Notes under the pieces: model-generated | What the model was told of the DNA's origin: nothing | Databases searched by the model: none | What the model saw: only the letters and a program-made list of their open reading frames with translations | Shown here: positions 16,843-25,764 of the stretch, one piece after another | Position numbering within the stretch: the stretch's first letter is position 1 | Layout: the number at the start of each line of letters is the position of its first letter | Assembly (NCBI GenBank): GCA_965208775.1 | Contig: OZ242360.1 | Location: 2,914,001 to 2,978,000, forward strand | Length of the DNA: 64,000 nucleotides | From: JAPOVO01 sp026708165 | GTDB taxonomy: Bacteria > Chloroflexota > UBA11872 > VXNJ01 | Direction: 5' to 3' | Translations under genes and position numbers: made by a program

Positions 16843-18462
16843 CTATTGCTCGTGCGCCGTGATGAATTCCAGCACGGCCGGAACGCCTTCTCTAGTCTTA
16901 CCGATTCCTCGTTTGAGCGCCGGGATTATCTCGCCCGGGTCCGATACCTTTTCGCTGTAAGCGCCAAGATCGGCGGCGACGGCGGAGTAATCGCCCGAAA
17001 GGTACGCCGAGCCGTAATTCTCGGTGGCGACGGGCATTACCCGGTCGTGACCGCCCATGATGGAATTGTTCAGAATGATGGTGAGGACCGCGATGCGCAG
17101 CCGGGCGGCCGACTCGATGTCCATTCCGGCCATGCCGAAGGCGGCATCGCCCATAACGTTAACGACCAGCTTGTCAGGCTCGGCGAGCTTCGCGCCCATC
17201 GCCAGTCCGAAGCCGGTTCCCAACTGGGTGGAGTTTCCCCACCCGATATAACCGCGCGGCGCTGTTGCCTGATAGGTGAAGACAAGCTGGCTCCGGGGCA
17301 TCCCCGAGTCGTGAGTGACGATGGTGTTGTCGCGGTCAACCAGATTGTTGAGATCCCACATGATCCTGTACGGACGAATCGGCTGGTCGTTCGACGTAAA
17401 GACGGGCAGCCACTCGGAGAGCTCGGCCTGCCTTTCCGCGTGCATTTCGCGTCTGACGTGAGCGCGCGGAGACTCGTCACGGTCGGACAGGCGGTCGCGC
17501 AGGGCGGCGAGTAGCTGCGTGGTCACCAGCCCGGCGTCGCCGAGCAGCGGCACGGCGGCGGGACAGGTCTTTCCTATGTCGTATTCGTTGACCGTTGAGT
17601 GAATGAGCTTCTTGCCGTGCGGAAGCGGCGCGAGCATAAGGCCCTCGGAGAGACTGGCGCCGATAGCGAGTATGACGTCGCTGCGTTCCAGGAAGCGTCC
17701 CGGGATGCTGTCGCTCCTGTTGGCGACGCCGAGAGACAGCGGATGCGTTTCGGGAAAGGCGCTCTTCGCCATTAGGGACGTGGCGACCGGCGCGTCGAGC
17801 GTCTCTGCCAGGTTGACCAGTTCGTGAGTGGCGGTCGCGTACAGCACGCCCTGTCCTGCGATGATGCAAGGCCGGCGGGCGGTGGCGAGAAGGTCGGCGG
17901 CCGATTCGATCGAGTCAGGATCGGCCATCGTCCGCATAGGCGGGACTGGTTGGTAGTCCAGCTCCGCTGACGGGTACTCGCCGGTGGCGAGTTCGCGTGG
18001 GATTTCAACGACTACCGGCGCTCCGTGTCCGGTCCTGAGGAGCGTGAAAGCCCTCCGCATGAATTGGGACAGGCGGTCGCGGCGATTGACCATCCCCACC
18101 CACTTGGTGATTCCCCGGAAGTGCTCGACCGCGCCGAAGGCAGGCTTGGTGTCGGCGAAACTCTGGTATTCGGTGAGCGGGAGCACAAGGATCGGCGAGG
18201 AATCGGCATAGGCTTGCGCAATGCCGCCGAAGGCATTTTCGAGGCCGGGTCCGTACTGCACGGCACAGACGCCGAGTCGGTTGCCATTGGAAACGCGAGA
18301 GTATCCGTCGGCCATGTTGATGAGCGTGCGTTCGGTACGGGTGATGATCGGGCGGATTCCGACTCGCGCGCAGGCCTCGATTATCGGCGTGGTGGGGAAA
18401 CAGAAGAGGTACTCGATCCCTTCGCGCTTTAGGATTTGGGCGACCGCGTCCGCGCCGGTCAT
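16843..18462 (-). CDS. Thiamine-diphosphate-dependent enzyme, acetolactate synthase-like
   Basis: The 539-residue protein has the three-domain layout of the acetolactate synthase/benzoylformate decarboxylase superfamily. The cofactor-activating glutamate is E44 in TRTERTLINM. The ThDP/metal motif near residue 425 reads MGDAAFGM, with NNSIMGG completing the GDx-to-NN spacing of about 28 residues. The family could include decarboxylases, carboligases and oxalyl-CoA- or sulfopyruvate-type enzymes, and the sequence does not decide. It starts at ATG 18462, 66 bases after the oxidoreductase stop, and ends 17 bases before the amidase gene. No small regulatory subunit is nearby, which argues against a biosynthetic acetolactate synthase. 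Confidence 0.87.
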   Translation of the reverse strand: MTGADAVAQILKREGIEYLFCFPTTPIIEACARVGIRPIITRTERTLINMADGYSRVSNGNRLGVCAVQYGPGLENAFGGIAQAYADSSPILVLPLTEYQSFADTKPAFGAVEHFRGITKWVGMVNRRDRLSQFMRRAFTLLRTGHGAPVVVEIPRELATGEYPSAELDYQPVPPMRTMADPDSIESAADLLATARRPCIIAGQGVLYATATHELVNLAETLDAPVATSLMAKSAFPETHPLSLGVANRSDSIPGRFLERSDVILAIGASLSEGLMLAPLPHGKKLIHSTVNEYDIGKTCPAAVPLLGDAGLVTTQLLAALRDRLSDRDESPRAHVRREMHAERQAELSEWLPVFTSNDQPIRPYRIMWDLNNLVDRDNTIVTHDSGMPRSQLVFTYQATAPRGYIGWGNSTQLGTGFGLAMGAKLAEPDKLVVNVMGDAAFGMAGMDIESAARLRIAVLTIILNNSIMGGHDRVMPVATENYGSAYLSGDYSAVAADLGAYSEKVSDPGEIIPALKRGIGKTREGVPAVLEFITAHEQ

Positions 18463-18528
18463 ACCAGGTGACTCGCGTCATTGAGTCCGAGAACCATGGA
18501 GATCTCGCGCGGGCGGGTTTTCAGCGGG

Positions 18529-19542
18529 CTACCTGGTGCCGCGAGACAGCTTGACGGTCCGTCCTTCGCGCGAGGACTCATGGATGGCCAGCGCGACCTC
18601 GATGTCGGCGCGGCCTTCCCTGCCGTCCATCGACGGCTCGCGGTCATCGCGGATCGCCGCCACAAAGTCGCGGTTCTCGAGCACCCTGCGAAGCGTGGTG
18701 CGGCCATGTTCGCCTTCGTGGATTCCGATAATCCCTCTGTAGACCTCCGGGGCGGCGCTGTCGAGGCGGTGGATCATGAGGGTCTCGTCGTCGCGGGCGA
18801 TGACGGCTCCCTCCGTCCCGAGCGCTCCGCGCTCGATGAACGAATATGGAAACTGGACGCTTCCATCGACGCGGCCCGCAGCACCGTTTTCGAAAACAAG
18901 CGACGCGTAAGCCGTTACATCGTATTCGGGGAGCCTGGGGCTGTAGTAGACGCTGGCCTCCACCGATGCAACTTCACCACCCAGGTAGCGGACCGTGTTT
19001 ATCTCGTGAGTCTGCCATTCGAAGACGAATCCGCCGCTCTTCTTTGGGTCCCAGCGCCACTGGGGATCGAAGTCCAAAGAGGAGTTCGAATACCGATGAC
19101 TCCAGACGGAGACCGGGTCGCCGATTTCACCGGCATCGATGATGCGCCGCATCTCCCGGTAGGCGGGATAGAAGCGAATCATCTCGCCGACGGCGAGTTT
19201 GAGGTTGCCGCGGTCGGCCACCTCGATCATCGCGTCGGCGTCGGCCAGTGATAGCGCGATGGGCTTTTCGACGAAGACGTGCTTTCCGGCTTCGAGCGCG
19301 GCGAGCGAGTTCTGGCAGTGGAGGTAGGGCGGGGTGCCGACCCATACCGCGTCTACGTCGTCCGCCGCGTGGTCGAACGACGTGAATGACTTGCCACCGA
19401 ATTCGGCGACCAGCTCTTCGGCACGGTCTTTGAGCGGGTCGATGGCGGCCGTGATCGTGACGCCTTCGATCCTATTCAGGGCGATGGCGTGGGCCTTGGC
19501 GATAATGCCCGCGCCTACGAAACCGACCCTGAGGTCAGCCAT
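18529..19542 (-). CDS. Gfo/Idh/MocA family NAD(P)-dependent oxidoreductase
   Basis: A 337-residue enzyme with the canonical Rossmann motif VGFVGAGIIAKAHA at the N-terminus and EKP in VFVEKPIALS at about residue 92. The downstream substrate domain includes VWSHRYSNSS and FEWQTHEINT. The ATG at 19542 has GGGAG about eight bases upstream, and the gene begins 14 bases after the aminotransferase stop. It is the second gene of the operon aminotransferase, oxidoreductase, ThDP enzyme, amidase. An amino sugar or amino-polyol route would fit this set, but that is inference. Confidence 0.9.
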   Translation of the reverse strand: MADLRVGFVGAGIIAKAHAIALNRIEGVTITAAIDPLKDRAEELVAEFGGKSFTSFDHAADDVDAVWVGTPPYLHCQNSLAALEAGKHVFVEKPIALSLADADAMIEVADRGNLKLAVGEMIRFYPAYREMRRIIDAGEIGDPVSVWSHRYSNSSLDFDPQWRWDPKKSGGFVFEWQTHEINTVRYLGGEVASVEASVYYSPRLPEYDVTAYASLVFENGAAGRVDGSVQFPYSFIERGALGTEGAVIARDDETLMIHRLDSAAPEVYRGIIGIHEGEHGRTTLRRVLENRDFVAAIRDDREPSMDGREGRADIEVALAIHESSREGRTVKLSRGTR

Positions 19543-19556
19543 CCCGGATCTCCCGC

Positions 19557-20522
19557 CTAGTAGGGCCGGGACCCCTTGGGCGGGCTTTCCATGAACGGCT
19601 CAGCGAGCTGACGCGCCTGCTCGATGACGTCGACGCCAAGCTCCTCGCTGAATGCTCCCATCAGCTCTCCCGTGACAGGTCCGGGCTTGCCGTCGCCGAT
19701 CGGTGCGCCGTCGAGCTTTACGCACGGCATCACGCAGTAGGGCGTGGACGTGAAGAACGCTTCGTCAGCCGTGTGGACGTCGTATGCCTCGATATTGCGC
19801 TCGACGAAGTTGAGGCCGAGGCGAGGCGCCCAATCCTGGATCGCGCCGCGAGTGACGCCGCGGAGGATGTTACGAGGCTCGGGCGAGATTACGTCACGCC
19901 CCTTGACAATAAGGAAGTTGGCGCCGCCACCCTCTGTCAAATAGCCGTCCTCGTCGAGGAATATCGCGTTGGCCTTGGGATCGATTCTGGCGGCCTGTCT
20001 AGCTCCCGTGGAATAGTGGATCCGATTGCGGTTTTTCATCTTCGGGTCGAGCAATCGGGCGGGGATCGTCTGCTGCGGCGGGATCACGGCGTGGACTCCG
20101 TTCACGAGCGAGTCTACATATCCGTGCGAAAAGGGCCCCATCGGCAGGTACGTGATGATGATCGTGCGCTCGTAAGAGTCGTTGGGTCCGAGGTTGAACG
20201 GCTTGGACATCCCACGCGAGACATCGTGACTGAACATGAAGTCGTCGTTCGCGGCGATGGTGGCCAAGTTTAGGTCGAGCACCTCCAGAGTGACTTGCTC
20301 CATCTCGTCGATGGTCATTCCGGGATCGATCTCGATGACCTTCATCGACGCGTACAGGCGCTCGAGATGGTGGCGCAGCCTGAAACACTTGTGATTGAAA
20401 GTGCGGGTGGACTCGAAGACCCACTCGCCGGAGCGAACCCCGGCGTCCCAGATTGAAACTCGCGTCTCCTCTTCGGGAACGATCTCGCCGTTGAAGTAAG
20501 CCACACGTTTGTTTTCTGCCAC
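19557..20522 (-). CDS. Class IV (branched-chain type) PLP aminotransferase
   Basis: About 321 residues of a fold-type IV aminotransferase, the group that holds branched-chain and D-amino acid aminotransferases and 4-amino-4-deoxychorismate lyase. The PLP lysine is expected in PKMKNRNRIHYSTGA near residue 165, and the phosphate-side motif EGGGANFLIV follows about 35 residues later. The GTG at 20522 is chosen because AAGGGGGG lies about six bases upstream and the protein then opens KRVAYFNGEIV. The frame stays open upstream to 20771, but those codons lack family features. It heads a four-gene minus-strand operon. A paralogue lies at 28923-29858. Confidence 0.88.
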   Translation of the reverse strand: MAENKRVAYFNGEIVPEEETRVSIWDAGVRSGEWVFESTRTFNHKCFRLRHHLERLYASMKVIEIDPGMTIDEMEQVTLEVLDLNLATIAANDDFMFSHDVSRGMSKPFNLGPNDSYERTIIITYLPMGPFSHGYVDSLVNGVHAVIPPQQTIPARLLDPKMKNRNRIHYSTGARQAARIDPKANAIFLDEDGYLTEGGGANFLIVKGRDVISPEPRNILRGVTRGAIQDWAPRLGLNFVERNIEAYDVHTADEAFFTSTPYCVMPCVKLDGAPIGDGKPGPVTGELMGAFSEELGVDVIEQARQLAEPFMESPPKGSRPY

Positions 20523-20944
20523 CGTTGCCCCCCTTGACTTCCTATCCTGGGCATCGATTACGGACGCCGTTCGGTTGCCGCCGTTGTGCTGCGATGGTAC
20601 TCCCATAAAGCGGCACTTGCCAACGCAGGGCGGTACCGGGATGAACCGCCCGGCACGCAACCATGGCAATGCCAGATGTGCTTGAAGTTGTAGGAGGGCT
20701 GTTGCGGTGGCGCGTTGCGTGTGAGCCTCTACCGGTACGGCCCAGGATTCGTGGTTTTGGCGAGCGCGCAAGGCTCGATTTTCGAATTCTTTTTGAATAT
20801 TTCCCTGTGAACTTTGAAAAACGGGGCTGGTATTTGACGATGGTCAAAACGTGGTCTAGGTGAGCGCCGGTTGCGTCTCGATTGTTGTGCGTGGGATGAG
20901 GTTGGAGGCTCCGACTGGTTGGCCGGGCACGGGTGGCGGAGGGA

Positions 20945-20970
20945 GAGCGGTTCGCGAACCGCCCCTACGG
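20945..20970. repeat. Palindromic repeat, family C
   Basis: The core GCGGTTCGCGAACCGC is a perfect palindrome and is followed by CCCTACGG, as in the copies at 28692 and 42622. Confidence 0.7.
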
Positions 20971-21144
20971 GTTTGGTAATTGATCAAATTCCGATGATGC
21001 GAAGCCTCCTGAATTAGAGGATCGATTGCGGAATTGCGGTCGTTTACAGCTTTCGCGAAAAAATGCGAAGAAAGTGGAGCGGGCTGTGAGGTTCGGGGTG
21101 TGCGCCCTGAGAATGGGAGTGCGAGCGGGATGGATTGTGTGCGT

Positions 21145-21182
21145 CCCCCTCACCCTAACCCTCTCCCTCCAGGGGAGAGGGA
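21145..21182. repeat. Palindromic repeat, family A
   Basis: CCCCTCACCCTAACCCTC leads into a hairpin, CCCTCTCCC facing GGGGAGAGGG around a short loop. Confidence 0.7.
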
Positions 21183-21443
21183 ACCGTTGGGTACAGACCG
21201 GGGAGATAGGTTACATCTAGACCGGGTACATGGGACGGTTGAAGGGGAGAGGGGATGGAGGGGCACACTTGGACTCTTGGAGAGTCTTCGAGCAGGAGGC
21301 GAACGGTCTGAGCAGGTTTTTAACGCCTGTGCGACCTATACGCCGAATTGCAGCCTGCGGCGCGAGGCGGGACAATGGTGGCGTAAATCGGGCTTTTATC
21401 GTCTCGGAACCAGGCGGATGACCGAATCCGGAAGGGGTACTGG

Positions 21444-22274
21444 ATGGCGACCCAAGAACTGATCGAACGCCTGGAGGAGAAGGCGAAGTTCCTTCGGTGG
21501 CGAAGCGTCGAAATGAATATCCGCACGGCGCATCCCGGCGGGGCGCTTTCGTCGTCTGATATCTTCGCCGTTCTCTATTACCACACGATGAAGGTCGATC
21601 CCGACAATCCCTCCTGGCCCGACCGGGACGTGCTGGTCAACTCGCGCGGTTTCGCGTGCGAGCCGCTGTACGTGGCACTCGCCGACCTGGGCTTCTTTCC
21701 CGAATCCGACCTGGCGATGGCGGAGGAGATGGGGAGTCACATGCATGGCATGAGCGCGACCACAACTCCCGGCGTCGATTTCTCGGGCGGGTCGCTGGGT
21801 CACGGCCTGGGGTTCGGCGTTGGGGTGGCGCTGGGTAAACGCGCCCGCGGTCTGGATGGCCGGGCGATAGTGCTGACAGGCGACGGTGAGATTCAGGAAG
21901 GGGCGAACTGGGAGGCGGCGATGGCCGCCGGGCACTACAAGCTGGAAAACTTCGTATGGATCGTTGACCGCAATCGGTATCAGACGAGCGCGCGGGGCAC
22001 CGAGGATACGATGTCGCTGGAGCCTTTGCATACGAAGATGGAGGCCTTCGGGTTCGCGGTGCGCCGGATAAACGGCCATGACGTCAGGGAGCTGGTGGAT
22101 ACGCTGGACGCGCTGCCGCTGCAGCCCAACCGTCCGAGCGCCGTGATTTGCGACACGGTAAAGGGCAAGGGCGTGTCGTTCTTCGAGGAGAATCGAACGC
22201 ACGCGGGCCGCTTCGGAAGGAATCTGGACACCGCTCTTCAAGAGGCGGCAATCAAGGAAGTTCGGGGGTACTAG
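21444..22274 (+). CDS. Transketolase, N-terminal subunit (split type)
   Basis: A 276-residue ThDP-binding half of a split transketolase. Visible features are TAHPGGALSSSDIF near residue 28, a glycine/histidine cofactor segment (GGSLGHGLGFGVG) and the ThDP/metal motif LTGDGEIQEGANWEA near residue 145. With the following gene it would transfer two-carbon units between sugar phosphates in the pentose phosphate pathway or on a related ketose. The ATG at 21444 has GGAAGGGG six bases upstream. The downstream partner begins two bases after this stop, so co-translation is likely. Split transketolases in catabolic regions often serve dedicated sugar routes rather than central metabolism. Confidence 0.93.
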   Translation: MATQELIERLEEKAKFLRWRSVEMNIRTAHPGGALSSSDIFAVLYYHTMKVDPDNPSWPDRDVLVNSRGFACEPLYVALADLGFFPESDLAMAEEMGSHMHGMSATTTPGVDFSGGSLGHGLGFGVGVALGKRARGLDGRAIVLTGDGEIQEGANWEAAMAAGHYKLENFVWIVDRNRYQTSARGTEDTMSLEPLHTKMEAFGFAVRRINGHDVRELVDTLDALPLQPNRPSAVICDTVKGKGVSFFEENRTHAGRFGRNLDTALQEAAIKEVRGY

Positions 22275-22275
22275 A

Positions 22276-23223
22276 GTGGCGACCGCAACAAGCCAACCCA
22301 AAAGCGTTTCCGAGCTGCTGTTCGAATATGGCTCGAAGGACAACCGAGTCTGCTACGTGGGAGTGGACACCATCGACGCGGCGTTCGCGGAGCGGCATCC
22401 CGAGCGCGTGATCGACGTTGGAATCGCCGAACAGAATGAGATGGCGGTAGCCGCGGGCATGGCGGCGGCGGGAATGATCCCAATAGTCAACGCGGTTACG
22501 CCGTTTTCGCCATTGAGGAACTACGACCAGATTCGCACCGTGCTGGCGAGGCACGACGGCAACGTCAAGATAATCGCGCGGGCGCTGGGTTTGCAGAACA
22601 TCTCGCACGGAGCGACCCACCACGACTACGAAAGCCTGGCGCTGTACCTGACGATCCCAAACCTGATCGTGCTCGCGCCTGCCGAAGACTGGCAGATGGA
22701 GGCGGCGTTCCGGGCGGCGATGGAAGTCGAGGGGCCGGTCGTGCTGATGGGACCGAGCATGACGTACGACGTGGGCGCCGACGGGCCGATGGCGCTGGAG
22801 CTGGGAGAACGCCCTTTCGAGATCGGCAAGGCGGAGTGGCTAAGCGAGGGGGCCGACGTGGCGATCGTATCGTTCGGGCCAGCGCTGCGATACTCGATGC
22901 AGGCAGCGAACCGGCTGAACGACTCCGGGATTTCGGCGGGCGTGTTGAACATGTGTTCACTCAAACCCTTCGACAACGAGGCGGTGATACACGCCGCGAA
23001 TAACTACAAGGCCGTGCTGGCCGTCGAGGAGCAGACGATCTGGGGAGGCCTCGGGGCCGCGGTGGGAACCGCGATCGCCGAAGCGGGCATAGGCACGAAG
23101 TTCAAGCGGCTCGGCATCCCCGACATATACATGGAAGAAATCGGCGACTACACGGAGATGCGCGCGATGATCGGTCTGAATGCGACCGGCGTCGCCGATG
23201 CGGCCAGGGAGCTGCTGGCCTAA
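22276..23223 (+). CDS. Transketolase, C-terminal subunit (split type)
   Basis: A 315-residue partner of the preceding gene, with the pyrimidine-binding and C-terminal domains. The catalytic glutamate lies in VGIAEQNEMAVAAGMA near residue 55. Later stretches RALGLQNISHGATHHDYESL and VLAVEEQTIWGGLG are typical of the split-transketolase and DXP-synthase family. It starts with GTG at 22276, directly after the N-subunit TAG. Its stop codon overlaps the 3' end of the convergent amidohydrolase gene by four bases. Together the two subunits equal one full-length enzyme. Confidence 0.93.
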   Translation: MATATSQPKSVSELLFEYGSKDNRVCYVGVDTIDAAFAERHPERVIDVGIAEQNEMAVAAGMAAAGMIPIVNAVTPFSPLRNYDQIRTVLARHDGNVKIIARALGLQNISHGATHHDYESLALYLTIPNLIVLAPAEDWQMEAAFRAAMEVEGPVVLMGPSMTYDVGADGPMALELGERPFEIGKAEWLSEGADVAIVSFGPALRYSMQAANRLNDSGISAGVLNMCSLKPFDNEAVIHAANNYKAVLAVEEQTIWGGLGAAVGTAIAEAGIGTKFKRLGIPDIYMEEIGDYTEMRAMIGLNATGVADAARELLA

Positions 23224-25739
23224 GGCTGGACCGTTCCGTACGGATCGCCCGCCCAGACCCGGAGCCGGTCGGCAACGCGGTGCGCGGCTTCCCTTATTTG
23301 AGTTGAACCGGAGACGGTTTCGGCGATCTCGATTTCATGCGGCGTCGCGCCCGAATCGCGCGCGACAACGCGCAGCGTAATCTCGCCGCCAGTTGACTGA
23401 ATCAACTCCGGATTGAACATGAACCGGGCGCGTTCGGAGGCTTCGGGGCGAGCCAAGTCAAATGAGTCTGACTGCTCAAGCTCGTCCGCGAGAACCCGGT
23501 CTACCGTCGCGGCGAGGTCTGGGCTCCCGCCACAGGGTTCCAGCCGGGCTTCGGCGACGCCGTCGCGGTCGGAAATGAAGGCGCGGACGGCGCGCATGAA
23601 GCGGTCGGGTTCCTCGGCGAATGGATAGTGACCGCTTTCCGGGAAGACGAGCAGTTGGGCATTGAGATTCGCCTCGGTTATCGACGTGCTCTGCCGCATG
23701 GCCGGGCTGTCGTATGCGCCGGTGATCACGAGCAGTGGAACGGAGAGCGATTTGATGGATGGGAGGGCGTTGATTTCGGACCATTCCCCGGTCAGATCGA
23801 ACTCGCCGCGCGGCTTCCACAGGTCGCGGTACGTACGCCACTGAAGACGCCTACCGGGCGAATCGTGGCGGAAGCCGAGCATCAGCTCGAAAGGCTGGTG
23901 GTTTGTGCCGAGCACGGCTCGCGTGGCGCGCCAGTAGTCGTCGCGGTAAGTGGAGCCGTCGTCTTCGAAGATTCCCTCGGCGGACTGGCAGCCAAGCTCC
24001 GCGTTCGCTGACCGGCCGGCCGAATGGCGGATGCGCCGCAGGTCCTCCGCCAGCATCGGTGCGCTGACCGTGGGGCTGACCAGAATCAGCTTGTCCAAGC
24101 GTGAGCCGTGGCGGGTGGCGTAGGCGAGCGCCGTGAGCGCTCCGGCGCCGTGGGCGATGAGCGTTAGGCCGTCGAGGTTCTCGGTTTCGCGGACGGCGTC
24201 GACGCTATCGGCCATGTTTTCGGGCGTCGGCGGCCTGGCGTCGTTCCAAGCGTCGGAATGCCCCGCGCCGACAGGATCGATGAACAGCATCCGGTTGTCG
24301 AGAGACAGCTCGGAGAGTGAAAACCAGTCGGCATGGCCAGCCCGGCGCCCGACCTCTATGGAGGATGCGCCGGGTCCGCCGGCCAGCACGCCGAGCGCGG
24401 GACCGGCACCTCGGGCCTCATAGGCGATCCGCACGCCGTCCTGGCTGACGGGTCGAGGCTTCGGAAGATAGTGCTGCTTCGATTCGGTGAGCGCCTTCAG
24501 CTTATCGCCGTCGTAGATGCGGCCTGCCTGCACGACGGTGTCTATCTTGCGAGTGTTAGCGATGTCGTCCAGCGGGTTGGCCGTCAGAACGACAAGGTCG
24601 GCCGTCATTCCGGCTTCCAGCGTGCCTTGCACGTGGGCGACGCGGAGCGTTTCGGCCGAGTGCCGGGTAGCCGCGAGCAGGGCTGCGTGCGGGGTGAGTC
24701 CGCACTCGACGAGCAGTTCCAGCTCCCTATGCAGGCCGAACCCCACGGCCACGCCAAACGGGCTGTCGGTGCCGGCGTGCACTTTGCCTCCGGCCTGGTG
24801 TAGCTCCGTTACCAACTGCTTTTGCGAATCGAACCAAAGCTCGGCGCGCCTTCCGCTCGGCTCGGTGTTAGGGGGCTGATTGGCGACCTGGTACGGGTCT
24901 TCGTATACGAGCTCCATGTCGGGGAGGAGACTGGGATCCCGGAAACCTCCCTGGCCGCCGCCGCAAGCAAGGGTAGGACAAAGGGCGACGTTGTTCTCGA
25001 CCATTTGATCGAGGACGCTGTCGGCGGTTGCGAAGGCGTGTTCCAGAGTGTCGATTCCGGCCGCGACTCCGGCTTCGAGCGCTCCGTGGCAGTCCCGGTG
25101 GCCGCGATATTCGTTACCGACGCTTTCGGAGGCGTACCAGGCGTTAATGAAATTCATGCAGCAGAGGTGACCGGCTATCCATACGCCGAGCCGGTGGGCT
25201 TCGTCGACGGCCGCCGAGACGACATCGGGGGGAGTGGACTGGTAGAGCTTGATCCCATCGGCGCCGCGGTCGAGGAGCATTCGGACCGCGACACGGGCGT
25301 CTTCAGGAGTCTCGACCCTGAGAAAACCCCGGCGGCATGGTATGCGGCCCTCGATGATCTCGCCGACCGCAAATATTCGCGGTCCCGGCAGCTCGCCCCG
25401 CCGGATCTTCTCGCGCAGGCCGAACACCCATTCCGAATAATTGCCGACATCGCGGACAGTCGTGACGCCGGCCGCGACGCACAGCTCGGTCGAGTTGCCC
25501 GGAACGAGGTGAACGTGCATGTCGACAAGACCGGGAATCACGAATTTTCCATCCGCGACGAGCTCACGAGCACCGGCGGGTGCGTCGATGGAGCAGGCGG
25601 GACCGACATCCGTAATGACGCCGTCGTCGATCAGGATGTCACTGCGGACGAACCGATCGGCGTCCGATCCGTCCCATACCGATCCGCCTCGAATCAGGGT
25701 TGGTCCCGATACCGGAGCGACGCGCTGGCTGGGGAGCAT
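23220..25739 (-). CDS. Amidohydrolase fused to a degenerate alpha/beta-hydrolase domain
   Basis: One 839-residue frame. Residues about 12-415 form an imidazolonepropionase/prolidase-like amidohydrolase with a complete metal site: H75-V-H77, lysine K164 in GIKLYQ, H191 in IAGH, H234 in TLEHAF and D325 in AGTDSPFG. Residues about 430-720 are an alpha/beta-hydrolase of the proline-iminopeptidase type, with IDPVGAGHSD and candidate catalytic D677 (ITGAYDSP) and H704 (SGHYPF). The nucleophile elbow, however, reads LIAHGAGAL with glycine 531 where serine is expected. The last 120 residues are unassigned. ATG 25739 has AAGGA upstream. It is 25 bases behind the aldo/keto reductase gene, so co-transcription is likely. 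Confidence 0.87.
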   Translation of the reverse strand: MLPSQRVAPVSGPTLIRGGSVWDGSDADRFVRSDILIDDGVITDVGPACSIDAPAGARELVADGKFVIPGLVDMHVHLVPGNSTELCVAAGVTTVRDVGNYSEWVFGLREKIRRGELPGPRIFAVGEIIEGRIPCRRGFLRVETPEDARVAVRMLLDRGADGIKLYQSTPPDVVSAAVDEAHRLGVWIAGHLCCMNFINAWYASESVGNEYRGHRDCHGALEAGVAAGIDTLEHAFATADSVLDQMVENNVALCPTLACGGGQGGFRDPSLLPDMELVYEDPYQVANQPPNTEPSGRRAELWFDSQKQLVTELHQAGGKVHAGTDSPFGVAVGFGLHRELELLVECGLTPHAALLAATRHSAETLRVAHVQGTLEAGMTADLVVLTANPLDDIANTRKIDTVVQAGRIYDGDKLKALTESKQHYLPKPRPVSQDGVRIAYEARGAGPALGVLAGGPGASSIEVGRRAGHADWFSLSELSLDNRMLFIDPVGAGHSDAWNDARPPTPENMADSVDAVRETENLDGLTLIAHGAGALTALAYATRHGSRLDKLILVSPTVSAPMLAEDLRRIRHSAGRSANAELGCQSAEGIFEDDGSTYRDDYWRATRAVLGTNHQPFELMLGFRHDSPGRRLQWRTYRDLWKPRGEFDLTGEWSEINALPSIKSLSVPLLVITGAYDSPAMRQSTSITEANLNAQLLVFPESGHYPFAEEPDRFMRAVRAFISDRDGVAEARLEPCGGSPDLAATVDRVLADELEQSDSFDLARPEASERARFMFNPELIQSTGGEITLRVVARDSGATPHEIEIAETVSGSTQIREAAHRVADRLRVWAGDPYGTVQP

Positions 25740-25764
25740 CGGAGGGTCCTTTCGGAGCGGCTTG

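Larger units (their letters stand above)
20523..21443. other. Long intergenic region with repeats A and C and an AT-rich patch
   Basis: About 920 bases separate two divergent transcription units. I see no supported gene. Bases 20760-20860 are noticeably AT-richer than the surroundings and may hold promoter elements for the minus-strand aminotransferase operon, although I found no good -35/-10 pair. Repeat C is at 20945-20970 and repeat A at 21145-21182. The transketolase gene begins at the right end with GGAAGGGG before its ATG. Confidence 0.6.

Noticed and set aside
20834..20862. TTGACG followed by TAGGTG at 17-base spacing as a promoter
   Set aside because: The -10 element matches the consensus at only two positions, and no gene starts within a sensible distance on that strand.
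21100..21443. A CTGAGA sequence upstream of the thiamine-dependent transketolase, considered as a TPP riboswitch
   Set aside because: Only the short CTGAGA is present, at about 21107. The other conserved TPP riboswitch segments and their pairing are missing.
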